Positions 25,635 through 35,130 of a DNA stretch of 64,000 nucleotides are shown one piece after another; position 1 is the stretch's first letter; the number at the start of each line of letters is the position of its first letter. The notes beneath the pieces were generated by a model that ran no database searches, was not told the DNA's origin, and saw only the letters and a program-made list of their open reading frames with translations. Location: contig NZ_JADZLT010000042.1 in the NCBI RefSeq assembly GCF_015904235.1, positions 1-64,000 of the forward strand, given 5' to 3'. Source of the stretch: Methylobrevis albus. Lineage in GTDB: Bacteria; Pseudomonadota; Alphaproteobacteria; Rhizobiales; Pleomorphomonadaceae. A program made the position numbers and the translations under genes.

Positions 25635-27599
25635 ATGCCCGGAAAGACGGAGAGGATCGACGTGCAGCCGACGCCGGACATCTCGGACAGCAACCGCCGC
25701 GACGTGCTGAAGCCCGGCAACCGGTTCCTCGGACGCGTCGTCGCCTGCAACGGATCGCACGCGACGATCTCGGCGGTGGTCGCCGCCGGTGACACATCGC
25801 TGTCGGAGCTCTGGGCGGTCGGCCGGCTGGTGTCGATCTCGGTCAACGACAGCCGCATCGCCGCGCTGGTCTACAGCATGAACACCCAGACCAAGGCGTG
25901 GTCGGAGCACAGCGACAACGTCATGCTGGTCGAGGTCGAACTCGTCGGCGAGATCACGTCGGGTCCCGACGGGCAGTCGATGTTCCACTCGGGCATCCGC
26001 AACCACCCCTATCTCGGCGCCATCGCCCACCGCATGCGCGCCTCCGACCTCGCCGCGATCTACGAGACCCGCGGCGGCAATCCGGTGGTGATCGGCCGCC
26101 TCGCGCAGGACGAGCGCATGGACGCCACCATCTCGATGGCGACGATGCTGGAACGGCACTTCGCGGTGGTCGGCACCACCGGCGTCGGCAAGTCGACCGC
26201 GGTGTCGCTGCTGATCAACAAGGCGATCGCCGCCGAGCCGCGGCTGCGCGTGCTGATCCTCGACCCGCACAACGAGTTCGCCGCCGCCTTCCCCGATACC
26301 TCGGTGGTGATCGATCCCGAGACGCTGGACCTGCCGTTCTGGCTGTTCCGGCTCGAGGAGTTCGTCGAGGTGCTCTACAAGGGCCGCACGCCGATCCCCG
26401 AGGAGGTCGACTTCCTCTATGACCTGCTGCCGGAGGCGAAGCGCCTGTTTCGCGGCGGCGAGGGCGGGGCGATCAAGCGGCGCGGCGGCGAGAACACCGC
26501 GATCACCGTCGACACGCCGATCCCCTTCCGCATGGTCGACCTGCTCGCGCTGATCGACGACCGGCTCGGCCGGCTCGAGGGCCGCGACTCGAAGCCCTCC
26601 CTGCGCAATTTGAAGTTCCGCCTGCAGTCGGCGGTCAACGACCCGCGCTTCCGCTTCATGTTCGCCGGTGCCGTCGGCGACCAGATGACCGACATCCTCG
26701 GCCGCATCTTCCGCATTCCCGGCAACGGCCGGCCGGTGACGACGTTCCAGCTCGCGGGCATTCCGTCGGAGGTCGTCAACGCCGTCGCCGCCGTGCTCTG
26801 CCGGCTCGCCTTCGAGATCGGCGTCTGGGCGAACGGGGCGGTGCGCCTGCTGGTGCTGTGCGAGGAAGCGCACCGCTACATCCCCTCCGATCCGGACCTC
26901 GGCTTTGGGCCGACGCGGCAGGCGATCGCCCGCATCGCCAAGGAAGGGCGCAAGTACGGCGTCGGCCTCGGCGTGATCACCCAGCGCCCGGCCGAACTCG
27001 ACGCGACGATCCTGTCGCAGTGCTCGTCGGTGTTCGCGATGCGCCTCACCAACGAACTCGACCAGGGGCTGATCCGCTCGGCGATCTCGGCCTCGTCGGA
27101 ATCGTCGATCAGCTTCCTGTCGTCGCTCGACAACGGCGAGGCGATCGCCTTCGGCGAGGCGATCGCGGTGCCGATGCGGATGCGCTTCGAGCGGCTCGCC
27201 GACAGTGCGTTGCCGCGCGCCGCCGGCCGCGAGACCGAGATGCACCGCCGGCCGGAGCTCAACGATCTCGACGGCATCGTGCGCCGGATGCGCAACCTGT
27301 CGCCCTCCGACGATTTGCTGTCGCCGCGGCCGAGCGCACTCGCCGATCTCGCCGCCGCGAGCGGGCGGGGCCCCGTCGCCGGGCGGCCGCTGACCGACAT
27401 CGACGACGACCTGCCGCCGGGCTTCCTCGCGCTGCCCGTGCGGCGCCCGGGCGACGATGCGCCGCCGCCGAAGAGCTTCCGGCCCGCCCCGGACCTTCGC
27501 CGCGAGGCGGGTCCGCGCGAGACCGGCGACGGCGAGCGGCCCGCGCCCTCGATCCGGCAGTCGATCTTCGGCCGTCCGCCGGGTTCGAACGGGCGCTGA
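25635..27599 (+). CDS. HerA-like ATP-binding protein (DUF87)
   Basis: A 654-residue HerA/FtsK-superfamily ATPase. The N-terminal 130 residues form the HerA/ATP-synthase-like barrel (GRVVACNGSHATISAVV), followed by Walker A GTTGVGKST at 180-188, Walker B LLVLCEEAH at 405-413, a downstream VITQRPAELDATILSQCSS sensor region and a disordered proline-rich tail from about 560. HerA proteins are DNA translocases; no NurA nuclease gene is adjacent, as is common for the alphaproteobacterial copies. No good Shine-Dalgarno is seen before ATG 25635, but TTATTAAG lies about 20 bases upstream, so a leaderless transcript is possible. It is divergent from the guanidine operon. Confidence 0.88.
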   Translation: MPGKTERIDVQPTPDISDSNRRDVLKPGNRFLGRVVACNGSHATISAVVAAGDTSLSELWAVGRLVSISVNDSRIAALVYSMNTQTKAWSEHSDNVMLVEVELVGEITSGPDGQSMFHSGIRNHPYLGAIAHRMRASDLAAIYETRGGNPVVIGRLAQDERMDATISMATMLERHFAVVGTTGVGKSTAVSLLINKAIAAEPRLRVLILDPHNEFAAAFPDTSVVIDPETLDLPFWLFRLEEFVEVLYKGRTPIPEEVDFLYDLLPEAKRLFRGGEGGAIKRRGGENTAITVDTPIPFRMVDLLALIDDRLGRLEGRDSKPSLRNLKFRLQSAVNDPRFRFMFAGAVGDQMTDILGRIFRIPGNGRPVTTFQLAGIPSEVVNAVAAVLCRLAFEIGVWANGAVRLLVLCEEAHRYIPSDPDLGFGPTRQAIARIAKEGRKYGVGLGVITQRPAELDATILSQCSSVFAMRLTNELDQGLIRSAISASSESSISFLSSLDNGEAIAFGEAIAVPMRMRFERLADSALPRAAGRETEMHRRPELNDLDGIVRRMRNLSPSDDLLSPRPSALADLAAASGRGPVAGRPLTDIDDDLPPGFLALPVRRPGDDAPPPKSFRPAPDLRREAGPRETGDGERPAPSIRQSIFGRPPGSNGR

Positions 27600-27620
27600 C
27601 GCGCCGAGCTTTCCCGCGTT

Positions 27621-28610
27621 TCAGAACACCGGCGCCAGGCGCGTCAGGGTCATGCCGTTGGCGCTCAGCGTGCCGTCCACGGCGCTGACGGAGAGCGCGC
27701 GGGCGCCGTCGCCGGCCGGGCTGCCGAGGATCAGGAAGGCGGTGCCGAGGGCGGCGACCGGGGCGGCGATGCTGCGACCCGCCGCCGCCGCGCTGGTGAG
27801 GCCGTCGAGGCCGCGGGCGGTGAGGTCGATCTGGCCTTCGAGGCGGCCGTCGCCGTCGATGCCGAGCCGGCCGCCGCCGGAGATCGTGGTCGGAGCCATC
27901 GTGAAATCGAGGCTGGTGATGTCGATGCTCCCGCCGGCGTCGCGCCAGGCGGCCGGGCCGACGGCGAGCGGACCGACGGCGCCGATCACGGCGCTGGCGC
28001 GCAGATCGGCGGCGTCGGGCAGGCTGCCGCGGCCGGCGACGTCGAGGGTTGCGGCGCGCAGCAGCGTCGCGGCATCGAGGCTGTCCGGCGCCGCGCCGGC
28101 GCGGACATGGACCTCGGCATAGGCGGCGTCGAGGCCGACCGCCGGCAGCGCGGTGTCGCCGCCGGGCGGAACCACGTCGAGCGACAGCGCATCGGCGGCG
28201 GCCGAGAGCCGCTCCGGCCGGCGTCCGTCGTGGCGCAGGCTGAGCTGCAGCCGGGCGAAGCTCGCGTCGACGGCGGAGCCGTCCGGCGCCGCGACTTGGA
28301 GCGGCCCCTCGACCGAGGCGACGACGAGGCGCCAGTCGTCGATCACGCCGGTGACGAGCAGGCGCGCCGCGGTAATCCCGGTGCCGTCGGGCAGGGTGAG
28401 GCGCGGCTGGCGGCAGTCGAGGTCGAGGCGGAACGGCCAGCCGCCGGTGTCGCGCTCGGCGCAGGCGAAGCTGCCGCCGCGGGCGGCAAGGTCGGCGACC
28501 GCCCGGTCGAGTTCGGTGACCGCCCGGTCGCGCACGACGGTCCAGCCCCAGCTCCACAGGGCCACGACGGCGATGACGGCCACGCCGAGGATGATTACCT
28601 TGTTGCGCAT
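27621..28610 (-). CDS. DUF2125 domain protein, membrane-anchored
   Basis: A 329-residue protein with one N-terminal membrane helix (KVIILGVAVIAVVALWSWGW) and a large periplasmic part. RGGSFACAERDTGGWPFRLDLDC with its cysteine pair, followed by many beta-rich repeats, is typical of DUF2125, a family widespread in alphaproteobacteria and thought to be envelope-associated. The fold resembles the AsmA/lipid-transfer type beta-layers by eye, but that is inference. It is convergent with the HerA gene (22 bp apart) and divergent from the gamma-glutamylcyclotransferase. Confidence 0.85.
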   Translation of the reverse strand: MRNKVIILGVAVIAVVALWSWGWTVVRDRAVTELDRAVADLAARGGSFACAERDTGGWPFRLDLDCRQPRLTLPDGTGITAARLLVTGVIDDWRLVVASVEGPLQVAAPDGSAVDASFARLQLSLRHDGRRPERLSAAADALSLDVVPPGGDTALPAVGLDAAYAEVHVRAGAAPDSLDAATLLRAATLDVAGRGSLPDAADLRASAVIGAVGPLAVGPAAWRDAGGSIDITSLDFTMAPTTISGGGRLGIDGDGRLEGQIDLTARGLDGLTSAAAAGRSIAAPVAALGTAFLILGSPAGDGARALSVSAVDGTLSANGMTLTRLAPVF

Positions 28611-28720
28611 CGATCGATCCCGTCCGCTCGTCCGCGCCCTCCGGCGCCGGCCGCACCGCGGGCTTGCCGCGCGGCCGTCCGATCTGCTAGCCGGATCGGC
28701 CGGCAAAAGGAAGGCACCCG

Positions 28721-29281
28721 ATGGACGGCCCGCTCTATGTCTTTGGCTATGGCTCGCTGATGTGGCGGCCGGGATTCCGCTTCGGCCGGGTGCGCCCCGG
28801 GCTGCTGCGCGGTGCCCGGCGCGCGCTGTGCGTGTTCTCCTGGGTTCACCGGGGCACCGAGGCGGAGCCCGGTCTCGTGCTGGGGCTCGACCGCGGCGGC
28901 GCCTGCCGCGGCCTCGTGTTCGAGGTCGCGGCCGAGGACCGGAGCGAGGTGATCGCTTACTTGCGCGAGCGGGAGCAGGTGACGGGGGTCTATGTCGAGG
29001 CGGTGCGCCCGGTGCGGGTCGTCGATCCGGTGGAGGGGGTGTCGGTGGTGCCGGCGCTCACCTACCTCGTCGACCGGCGCCACCCGCAATATGCCGGTGC
29101 GCTCGATATCGAGACCCAGGCGGCGCTGGTCAGGCGCGGGGTCGGCATCTCGGGTGACAATCCGGACTACGTGCTGTCGACGCTCGCGCATCTGCGCGAC
29201 CTCGGCATCCACGATCCGCAGCTCGAGGCGGTGGCGGCCCGGCTCGGCGACCCCGCCACGGCGCCCGTCCGGCCGGTCTGA
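28721..29281 (+). CDS. Gamma-glutamylcyclotransferase (ChaC family)
   Basis: A 186-residue enzyme of the GGCT/ChaC fold. The hallmark substrate loop VFGYGSLMWRPG is at residues 7-18, and the catalytic Glu sits in LREREQVTGVY. ChaC enzymes cleave glutathione to 5-oxoproline and Cys-Gly in the cytoplasm. Length and motifs equal those of bacterial ChaC proteins. Start ATG follows AAAGGAAGGCACCCG, a strong Shine-Dalgarno. Confidence 0.9.
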   Translation: MDGPLYVFGYGSLMWRPGFRFGRVRPGLLRGARRALCVFSWVHRGTEAEPGLVLGLDRGGACRGLVFEVAAEDRSEVIAYLREREQVTGVYVEAVRPVRVVDPVEGVSVVPALTYLVDRRHPQYAGALDIETQAALVRRGVGISGDNPDYVLSTLAHLRDLGIHDPQLEAVAARLGDPATAPVRPV

Positions 29282-29288
29282 CGCGGCG

Positions 29289-30077
29289 TCAGGCCGCGGC
29301 CAGTTCCGCGAGGCGCGCACGCACCGAGGGCGGCAGGTCCTCGGCATTGTCGGCGGCGCTCTCGATCATCAGGCGGTCGCAGGCGTCCTCGATGGTGTGC
29401 TGCAACTCGCGGAAGAAGCTGCGGGCGCTGCGGCCGGGCGGGATCAGCGGCAGGAACTCGACGATCAGCGTGCCGGGCCGCTGCACGAACTGGCGCCGCG
29501 GCCAGATCATGCCGGAGTTCAGCGCCACCGGCAGGCAGGGACAGTCCAGCGCCGTATAGAGGCGGGCGATGCCGAACTTGTAGGCTGGCGGCGCGCCGGC
29601 CTCGCGGCGGGTGCCTTCGGGGAAGATCAGCACCTGGCGGCCCTCGGCGATCGCCTCGGCCGCGGCGATGCTCATGGCGGCGAGCGTCTCGCTGCCCTTG
29701 CGGCGATCGATCGGGATCATCTTCATCCGCTTCAGCCACCAGCCGAACAGCGGGATCCACATCAGCTCGCGCTTCAGGACGAAGGCGGGATCGTCGAAGC
29801 GGGTGATCAGGGACAGCGTTTCCCAGGTCGACTGGTGCTTGGCGGCGACGAGCAGCGCGCCCGGCGGAACCCGCTCCTGCCCGCGCCAGTCGCAACGCAC
29901 CCCGATCACGACGCGGTGCAGGGCGAGCGCCGAAACGCTCCAGGCCTGGCAGATCTTCATCAGCGTGCGCCGCGGCAGCACCAGGATGGGCAGCGTCAAC
30001 AGCATCGCGATGGTGAGGTAGGGATAGAACAGGGCGTGGAAGGCAAGGGACCGCACGACCGCCGTTTTCGAGCTCAT
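29289..30077 (-). CDS. plsC: 1-acyl-sn-glycerol-3-phosphate acyltransferase (PlsC family)
   Basis: A 262-residue membrane-bound acyltransferase. One N-terminal hydrophobic region (FHALFYPYLTIAMLLTLPILVL) precedes the catalytic block AKHQSTWETL, an H-x4-E variant of the usual H-x4-D motif, then the FPEGTRREAG glycerol-phosphate motif and LPVALNSG. PlsC makes phosphatidic acid from lysophosphatidic acid and acyl-ACP. The HX4E variant is regular in one alphaproteobacterial PlsC group. Its stop lies 8 bp from the convergent ChaC stop. Confidence 0.88.
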   Translation of the reverse strand: MSSKTAVVRSLAFHALFYPYLTIAMLLTLPILVLPRRTLMKICQAWSVSALALHRVVIGVRCDWRGQERVPPGALLVAAKHQSTWETLSLITRFDDPAFVLKRELMWIPLFGWWLKRMKMIPIDRRKGSETLAAMSIAAAEAIAEGRQVLIFPEGTRREAGAPPAYKFGIARLYTALDCPCLPVALNSGMIWPRRQFVQRPGTLIVEFLPLIPPGRSARSFFRELQHTIEDACDRLMIESAADNAEDLPPSVRARLAELAAA

Positions 30078-30120
30078 CCGCCGCCGCCCCCGTCTGCTGC
30101 ACCGCGGCTGCCGCGCCGCG

Positions 30121-30870
30121 TCACCCGACCGCGTCCGCCGCGAGCATCGGAATCATCCGCTCGGGCGTCATCAGCAGCCGCACTCTCGCCGCCGTATACT
30201 TCACATATTCGGTGAGGAGAAGCAGAGCCGTGTCGGAGCGGACGTACCAGTCGCCGAGTTCCATCCGCGACGGACTGATCGGATAGGGGATCAGCTGACG
30301 GTCCGGCATGGCGTGGCCGAGCTCCATCATGCTGCGCGGCATGTGGTAGGCGCTGGTGACGACGATCAGCGAGTTGAAGCCGTGCTGGCTCGCCCAGCGC
30401 GCGGTTTCCACCGCGTTGCCGATGGTGTTGGCGGCGCGGCGGTCGAGGTCGACGCAGCAGTCGAGGATCGAGGGGCCGGTGGCGGTGACGCGGGCGATCT
30501 GGGCCGCGCTGGTCTCGGGGTGGACGCCGGAGATCAGCAGCCGGCGGCCGTGGCCCTCGCGCAGCAGGGCCATGCCGCCGCTGATGCGGTCGCTGCCGCC
30601 GGTGAGCACGACGATGGCGTCGGCGTCGGTCGAGGCCGGGATCGACATCGCCGAAACCTCGCCGGCAAAGCGCAGGAAGCCGTCGGCTGCGAAACCGATG
30701 CCGGCGAGCAGCAGGCTGAACAGCACGACGGCCAGGGCGCGCCGCCGACGCCGGCGTGGGCGTCCCGCGCCGGCCGGCGACGTCGCCACGCGCCGCATGC
30801 GCCGGCCGGCAGCCGAGCGGCCGCCGGACCTCGACACATGGGACGTGGGGGACGTCGTGGGCATGGTCAT
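30121..30870 (-). CDS. YdcF family (DUF218) membrane-anchored protein
   Basis: A 249-residue protein: an arginine-rich cytoplasmic tail, one membrane helix (ALAVVLFSLLLAGIGFAADGFL) and a DUF218/YdcF domain. Motifs are ADAIVVLTGGSDRISGGMALL, LLISGVHPET, NTIGNAVETARWASQHGFNSLIVVTSAYHMPRSMMEL. YdcF/SanA/ElyC proteins are linked to envelope polysaccharide metabolism and act at the periplasmic side; the reaction is unknown. It lies 43 bp upstream of plsC and 115 bp downstream of ftsX on the same strand, an arrangement typical of Hyphomicrobiales. Confidence 0.9.
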   Translation of the reverse strand: MTMPTTSPTSHVSRSGGRSAAGRRMRRVATSPAGAGRPRRRRRRALAVVLFSLLLAGIGFAADGFLRFAGEVSAMSIPASTDADAIVVLTGGSDRISGGMALLREGHGRRLLISGVHPETSAAQIARVTATGPSILDCCVDLDRRAANTIGNAVETARWASQHGFNSLIVVTSAYHMPRSMMELGHAMPDRQLIPYPISPSRMELGDWYVRSDTALLLLTEYVKYTAARVRLLMTPERMIPMLAADAVG

Positions 30871-30985
30871 CGCCGGATCATCCTAGCAGATTGCGGCCCG
30901 AGCGCGGCAAGCCCGCGAGGCCGGTTTTCCGCTGGTTTGCGCAGCAGATCGGGAACAGGACGAAAAAAGTGTGACGCATATCGCA

Positions 30986-31942
30986 TCAGTCGATCTCCGC
31001 CAGCGACCGGTGCACCGCCCAGCGCGAGGTCGCGGCGGTGAGAAGTGCCACCGCGAACACCAGCACCAGCACCGCGGCATAGCCGAGCGGGCCGACCCGG
31101 AGACCGCCGACGAAGGCGGTGATCTGGTCGGCGCCGGGCATGCCGGCGCTCTGGCGCGTGAGCAACCCGGCGACGACGAAGCAGGCGAGCGCGAGGCTGC
31201 CGCCGATCAGGCCGCCCTTGATGCCGAGCAGCAGGAAATGGCGCTGGAACTCGCGCGCGATGAAGCCGGATTCCGCCCCGACGAAGTGCAGCACGCCGAT
31301 GATGTCGCTGTTGCCGGCCATCGCCGCCCGGGTGGCGAACACGACGCTGAGCACGAGGGCGACCAGCACGAGGACGAAGATGCCGGCGCCGCCGGCGACC
31401 ATCGCACCCGCCATGGCACGCAGCCGGTCGATCCAGGCGGCATGGTCGTCGAGCGAGCCGCCGCGCACGTCGGCGGCGACCGCCTCGCGCAGGGCGCCGA
31501 GGTCGACGGCGAGCGGATCGTCGATCTCCACCACCACGAGGCGCGGCACGGGCAGGGCGTCGAGGTCGATGCCGCTGCCGAGCCAGGGCTCGAGCAGGCG
31601 GCGGGTCTCGGTGTCGGTGAGCGCGTGGACGCGGCCGACGCCCTGAAACTCCTGGGCGAGCGCCGTCGCCTTGGCGATCTCGCCGGGAAGGTCGACGCCG
31701 TCGATCGGGCGCACCTCGATGGTGAGTTCGCGGCCGATGTCGGAGGTCCAGGCCCGGGCCGCGTCGTCGATCAACGTCACCGCGCCGAGCGTCAGGCTGG
31801 CGAGGAAGGTCATGATGGCGATCACCAGCGTCAGCGCGCGTCCGGCGATGGTCTGCGGCGGCACGATGGTGGCGCTGCCCCAGGGATCGCCGCCGCCGTC
31901 GTCGGCAGGGAGCCCGGCGGCGGGCGCGCGCGCGGGGCTCAT
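30986..31942 (-). CDS. ftsX: Cell division protein FtsX
   Basis: A 318-residue inner-membrane protein with the FtsX topology: one helix after a short N-terminal tail (LTLVIAIMTFLASLTLGAVTL), an extracytoplasmic domain of about 150 residues, then three helices in the FtsX/MacB permease core (GIFVLVLVALVLSVVFATRAAMAG, LLLGIKGGLIGGSLALACF, GYAAVLVLVFAVALLTAA). With FtsE it controls septal peptidoglycan hydrolases. The ATG overlaps the ftsE stop by 4 bases. Confidence 0.93.
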   Translation of the reverse strand: MSPARAPAAGLPADDGGGDPWGSATIVPPQTIAGRALTLVIAIMTFLASLTLGAVTLIDDAARAWTSDIGRELTIEVRPIDGVDLPGEIAKATALAQEFQGVGRVHALTDTETRRLLEPWLGSGIDLDALPVPRLVVVEIDDPLAVDLGALREAVAADVRGGSLDDHAAWIDRLRAMAGAMVAGGAGIFVLVLVALVLSVVFATRAAMAGNSDIIGVLHFVGAESGFIAREFQRHFLLLGIKGGLIGGSLALACFVVAGLLTRQSAGMPGADQITAFVGGLRVGPLGYAAVLVLVFAVALLTAATSRWAVHRSLAEID

Positions 31943-32598
31943 TCGTAGATCTCCATCCGGCCGTCGGCGAGCACGAGCCGGCGCGCGTCGTACTGGTCCA
32001 TCAGCGCGAGGTCGTGGGTGGCGATCAGCACCGCGGTGCCGAGGCGGTTGAGCTCGACGAAAAGGCGCAGCAGGCGGCGGGCGAGCGGCGGATCGACGTT
32101 GCCGGTCGGCTCGTCGGCGAGCAGCAGCTCGGGCTTGGTGATCAGGGCGCGGGCGATCGCTGCGCGCTGCTTCTCGCCGCCCGACAGCACCGGGGGCAGC
32201 ACGTGCATGCGCTCGCCGAGCCCGACCCATTTCAGGAGGTCGATGACGTCGGCGCGGTAACTCGATTCGTCGCGGCCGAGTACCCGGTAGGGCAGCGCGA
32301 CGTTCTGGTAGGTGGTGAGGTGGTCGAGCAGGCGGAAATCCTGGAACACGATGCCGATGCGGCGGCGCACCTGCGGCAGCTCGGTCTTGGCGAAGCGCGT
32401 GGTTTCCTTGCCGAACACGGTGATCAGGCCGCGCGTCGGCTTCAGCGACAGGAACAGCAGCCGGAGCAGCGTCGTCTTGCCGGCGCCCGAGGGGCCGGTG
32501 AGATAGTGGAACGAGCGCGGCGGCAGGTGGAACGTGAGGTCGCTGAGCACCTCAGGCCCCATGCCGTAGCGCAGGCCGACGTTCTCGAAGCGTATCAA
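31939..32598 (-). CDS. ftsE: Cell division ATP-binding protein FtsE
   Basis: A 219-residue ABC ATPase. Walker [10 protein letters not shown] is near residues 36-44, the signature VLSGGEKQR near 139-147 and Walker [13 protein letters not shown] with the catalytic Glu follow; [20 protein letters not shown] is the FtsE-specific Q-loop region. The start is a TTG (32598) with AAGGA 7 bases upstream, giving the usual MIRFENV N-terminus. It is transcribed away from the zinc-ribbon gene and overlaps ftsX. Confidence 0.95.
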   Translation of the reverse strand: MIRFENVGLRYGMGPEVLSDLTFHLPPRSFHYLTGPSGAGKTTLLRLLFLSLKPTRGLITVFGKETTRFAKTELPQVRRRIGIVFQDFRLLDHLTTYQNVALPYRVLGRDESSYRADVIDLLKWVGLGERMHVLPPVLSGGEKQRAAIARALITKPELLLADEPTGNVDPPLARRLLRLFVELNRLGTAVLIATHDLALMDQYDARRLVLADGRMEIYE

Positions 32599-32875
32599 TT
32601 CGTGGTCCTTTGCGGCATCATCACGGGATCATGGGCGCCGAGGTTTTAAGAGTTCATTAATCATATCCGCGTCCGCTGGCGGCAACGAGACGTGGATCGC
32701 GCCGGCGGCGACGCCGGCGATTCGTCGGCCGTCGTCCGGGTGGCCGTCGAACGGGTGGACCGGATGGATCCTCGCCTGCGCCGCGGGGCGACCGCGCGGG
32801 CGCGACCGGCGCTCAGGATGATGCGCGGAACATGGGCCAGATGATGGTCGTCGGCCGGCGGCCGGGAGGGGAGCC

Positions 32876-33778
32876 TTGAAGATCAGCTGCCCCAATTGCG
32901 CGAAGACCTACACCCTGGCCGACGGCGCGATCGGCCCGGCCGGCCGCTCCGTGCGCTGTTCGCGCTGCGCCACCACCTGGCTCGCCCAGGCCCCCGCCGA
33001 GACCGCGCCCGAGGAAAGCCTCGACGACGCCTGGGAGACCGCGTCGGCCGAACTCGCCGCGAGCGGGGCCACGGACACGGGCGTCGGCGCCGACGCCGCC
33101 ACCACCGACGACTGGTTCCGGCCGCCCGCCCCCGACGAGGACGCGCCCGCGGCGCCGGAGCCGCTCGATGCCGCGCTCGGCGCCGGACCGGTGATCGACG
33201 CGGTCCCCGGCGGCTTCGGCGACGACGACGCCGCCCGCAGCCGCCAGGCGGCCAAGCCGCGGCCGAAGGGGCCGGCGCGCAAGGTCGGCGGCAAGGCGAA
33301 GCGCCGGCCGGCCGGACTGCGGGTCGAAATTCCGCCGGTGTTCGCCAGCCTGCTCGCAGCGGCGGGCTTTGCCGCCTTCATCACCGGTGCCGTCATGCTG
33401 CGCGAGCCGATCGTGCGGCTGGTGCCCGATCTCGCCAGCCTCTACGGTTTCGTCGGGCTGGAGGTGAACCTGCGCGGCCTCGCGATCCGCGACCTGAAGA
33501 CCTTCGGCGAGGTCGATGCCAGCGGGCCGGTGCTGGTGGTCGAGGGCCAGATCGTCAACGTCACCGCGGCGGCACGCGAGGTGCCGATGCTGCGATTCGG
33601 TTTGAAGTCCGAGCAGCACCGTGAAATCTTCGCGTGGTCGATGGAACCGGCGCAGCCGACGCTGGCGCCCGGCGAAACGTCGCGCTTCCGCTCCCGGCTG
33701 CCGTTGCCGCCCGATGCGGCTTCCGAGATCGAGGTTCGATTCGCCGACCGGCGAGCGACCGCCACGAGGATTCCATGA
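32876..33778 (+). CDS. MJ0042-type zinc-ribbon membrane protein
   Basis: A 300-residue protein starting at TTG 32876, supported by GGGAGGGGAG directly upstream and by the standard zinc-ribbon N-terminus. Cys5, Cys8, Cys28 and Cys31 form the MJ0042 zinc finger; an acidic proline/alanine-rich linker follows, a basic patch (KPRPKGPARK), one membrane helix (PPVFASLLAAAGFAAFITGAV) and a periplasmic DUF3426-like beta domain. This family is always next to ftsEX or hpt in Hyphomicrobiales as far as I know; its function is unknown. The stop overlaps the hpt start by 4 bases. Confidence 0.88.
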   Translation: MKISCPNCAKTYTLADGAIGPAGRSVRCSRCATTWLAQAPAETAPEESLDDAWETASAELAASGATDTGVGADAATTDDWFRPPAPDEDAPAAPEPLDAALGAGPVIDAVPGGFGDDDAARSRQAAKPRPKGPARKVGGKAKRRPAGLRVEIPPVFASLLAAAGFAAFITGAVMLREPIVRLVPDLASLYGFVGLEVNLRGLAIRDLKTFGEVDASGPVLVVEGQIVNVTAAAREVPMLRFGLKSEQHREIFAWSMEPAQPTLAPGETSRFRSRLPLPPDAASEIEVRFADRRATATRIP

Positions 33779-34359
33779 CCAGCAGTTCGACGACGACGCC
33801 GGATATCACCGTCCTCTACTCCGCCAGCGTGATCGACGCGCGCGTGCAGAGCCTTGCCGACGACATCGCCGCGGCGGGCTACCGCGACCTGCTCGTCGTG
33901 GCGATCCTCAAGGGCAGCTTCATGTTCGCCGCCGACCTGCTGCGCGCCATGCACGGCGTCGGGCTGGCGCCGCAGGTCGAGTTCATGACGCTGTCGAGCT
34001 ACGGCGCCGGCCGGGTCTCGACCGGGTCGATCACGGTGCTGCGCGACATCGACACCGACGTCGCCGGCCGCGACGTGCTGGTGGTCGACGACATCCTCGA
34101 ATCGGGGCGCACGCTCGCCTATGCGCGCCAGCTGCTCGAATCGCGCGGGGCGCGGCGGGTCGACGTCGCGGTGCTGCTCGAGAAGCCCGGCAAGCGCAAG
34201 GCGGAGATCGCCGCCGACTACATCGGCTTCGTCTGCCCGGACGCCTTCGTCGTCGGCTACGGCATGGACGCCGGCCACGCCTGGCGCCAGCTGCCCTATG
34301 TCGGAGTGATCGGCGAGATTCCGGAAGCCGCGGAGCCGGAAGCCGCCGCGGCCGGCTGA
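33775..34359 (+). CDS. hpt: Hypoxanthine phosphoribosyltransferase
   Basis: A 194-residue purine salvage enzyme converting hypoxanthine or guanine plus PRPP to IMP or GMP. The PRPP-binding motif VLVVDDILESGRTL is at about residues 101-114, the early ILKGSFMFAADLLR flexible region and late DYIGFVCPDAFVVGYGMD (purine-stacking region) are also present. The ATGA overlap with the zinc-ribbon gene sets the start. The C-terminal tail is a short Ala/Glu-rich extension. Confidence 0.95.
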   Translation: MTSSSTTTPDITVLYSASVIDARVQSLADDIAAAGYRDLLVVAILKGSFMFAADLLRAMHGVGLAPQVEFMTLSSYGAGRVSTGSITVLRDIDTDVAGRDVLVVDDILESGRTLAYARQLLESRGARRVDVAVLLEKPGKRKAEIAADYIGFVCPDAFVVGYGMDAGHAWRQLPYVGVIGEIPEAAEPEAAAAG

Positions 34360-34516
34360 GCCGGGGCCGAGGGAACCAATCCGTATCGGCCGGGTTGGGG
34401 ACCTGGCGCCGATGCGAGTGTTAAGACGGTCGTAACGCCTTCCGGACCACCAAGTCGCGCCGGCGGAGTGACCGTCGGCGAGATGGACCGAGACCAGAGC
34501 CGAACGGAGAACTCGC

Positions 34517-34903
34517 ATGGCGCACATCCTGCTCACCGAGGACGACGACGCGGTCCGCACCTTCGTTCGCCGCGCGCTGGAGATCGACGGGCACCAGGTG
34601 ACGAGCGCGGGCGACGGCGGCACCGCGCTGGAGATTCTCCGCGAGGGCGGCCGCTTCGACCTGCTCGTCTCCGACATCATGATGCCGGTGATGGACGGTA
34701 TCGCGCTGGCGCTCAACGCCGCCCGCGACCATCCCGACTTGCCGATCCTGCTGATGACCGGATTTGCCGACCAGCGCGAACGGGCGAGCGAGCTCGAGGC
34801 CATCGTGCGCGACGTGCTGCCGAAGCCGTTCTCGCTCGCCGAAATCCGCCGCGCCGTCGCCGCCGCCCTTTGCCCGCCCGCGCAGGAGCGGCTGGCGGGG
34901 TGA
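34517..34903 (+). CDS. CpdR-like single-domain response regulator
   Basis: A 128-residue stand-alone receiver domain. The acidic pocket TEDDD, the phospho-acceptor Asp in LLVSDIMMPVMDGI, the Thr of LLMTGFADQ and Lys of VLPKPFS are all present. Single-domain receivers with this MTGF signature and location after hpt resemble CpdR, which in Caulobacter and rhizobia delivers substrates to ClpXP. The C-terminus lacks an obvious CpdR-type double-alanine/glycine tail, so assignment to CpdR is tentative; another receiver is possible. Confidence 0.82.
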   Translation: MAHILLTEDDDAVRTFVRRALEIDGHQVTSAGDGGTALEILREGGRFDLLVSDIMMPVMDGIALALNAARDHPDLPILLMTGFADQRERASELEAIVRDVLPKPFSLAEIRRAVAAALCPPAQERLAG

Positions 34904-34943
34904 GGGGGCAGGGGTTGCCGGACACCGCCTCAAGCTCGCCGGC

Positions 34944-35096
34944 GCCCCGGCTTTTCCCTCGCCCTTCGAGACAGCCGCTGCGCGGCTTCCTCAGAATGAG
35001 GGAAAGGACAAGCTTTTGTCGCAAAACAGAAAAAGACTGGAGGCCTCATCCTGAGGAGACCCGGAACGGGTCGTCTCGAAGGACGAGGCCGGGTGC
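34944..35096. repeat. 153-bp palindromic repeat, copy 1
   Basis: Opens with GCCCCGGCTTTTCCCTCGCC and closes with GGACGAGGCCGGGTGC. Left arm TTCGAGACAGCCGCTGCGCGGCTTCC...; the right arm carries GACCCGGAACGGGTCGTCTCGAA instead of the mirror sequence. A second copy of exactly the same length lies at 57688-57840. No gene is found in 34904-35402 other than this and the next repeat. Confidence 0.8.
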
Positions 35097-35130
35097 GGCG
35101 GCCTATGCCGTCGCGCTGATCCGGACAGCC

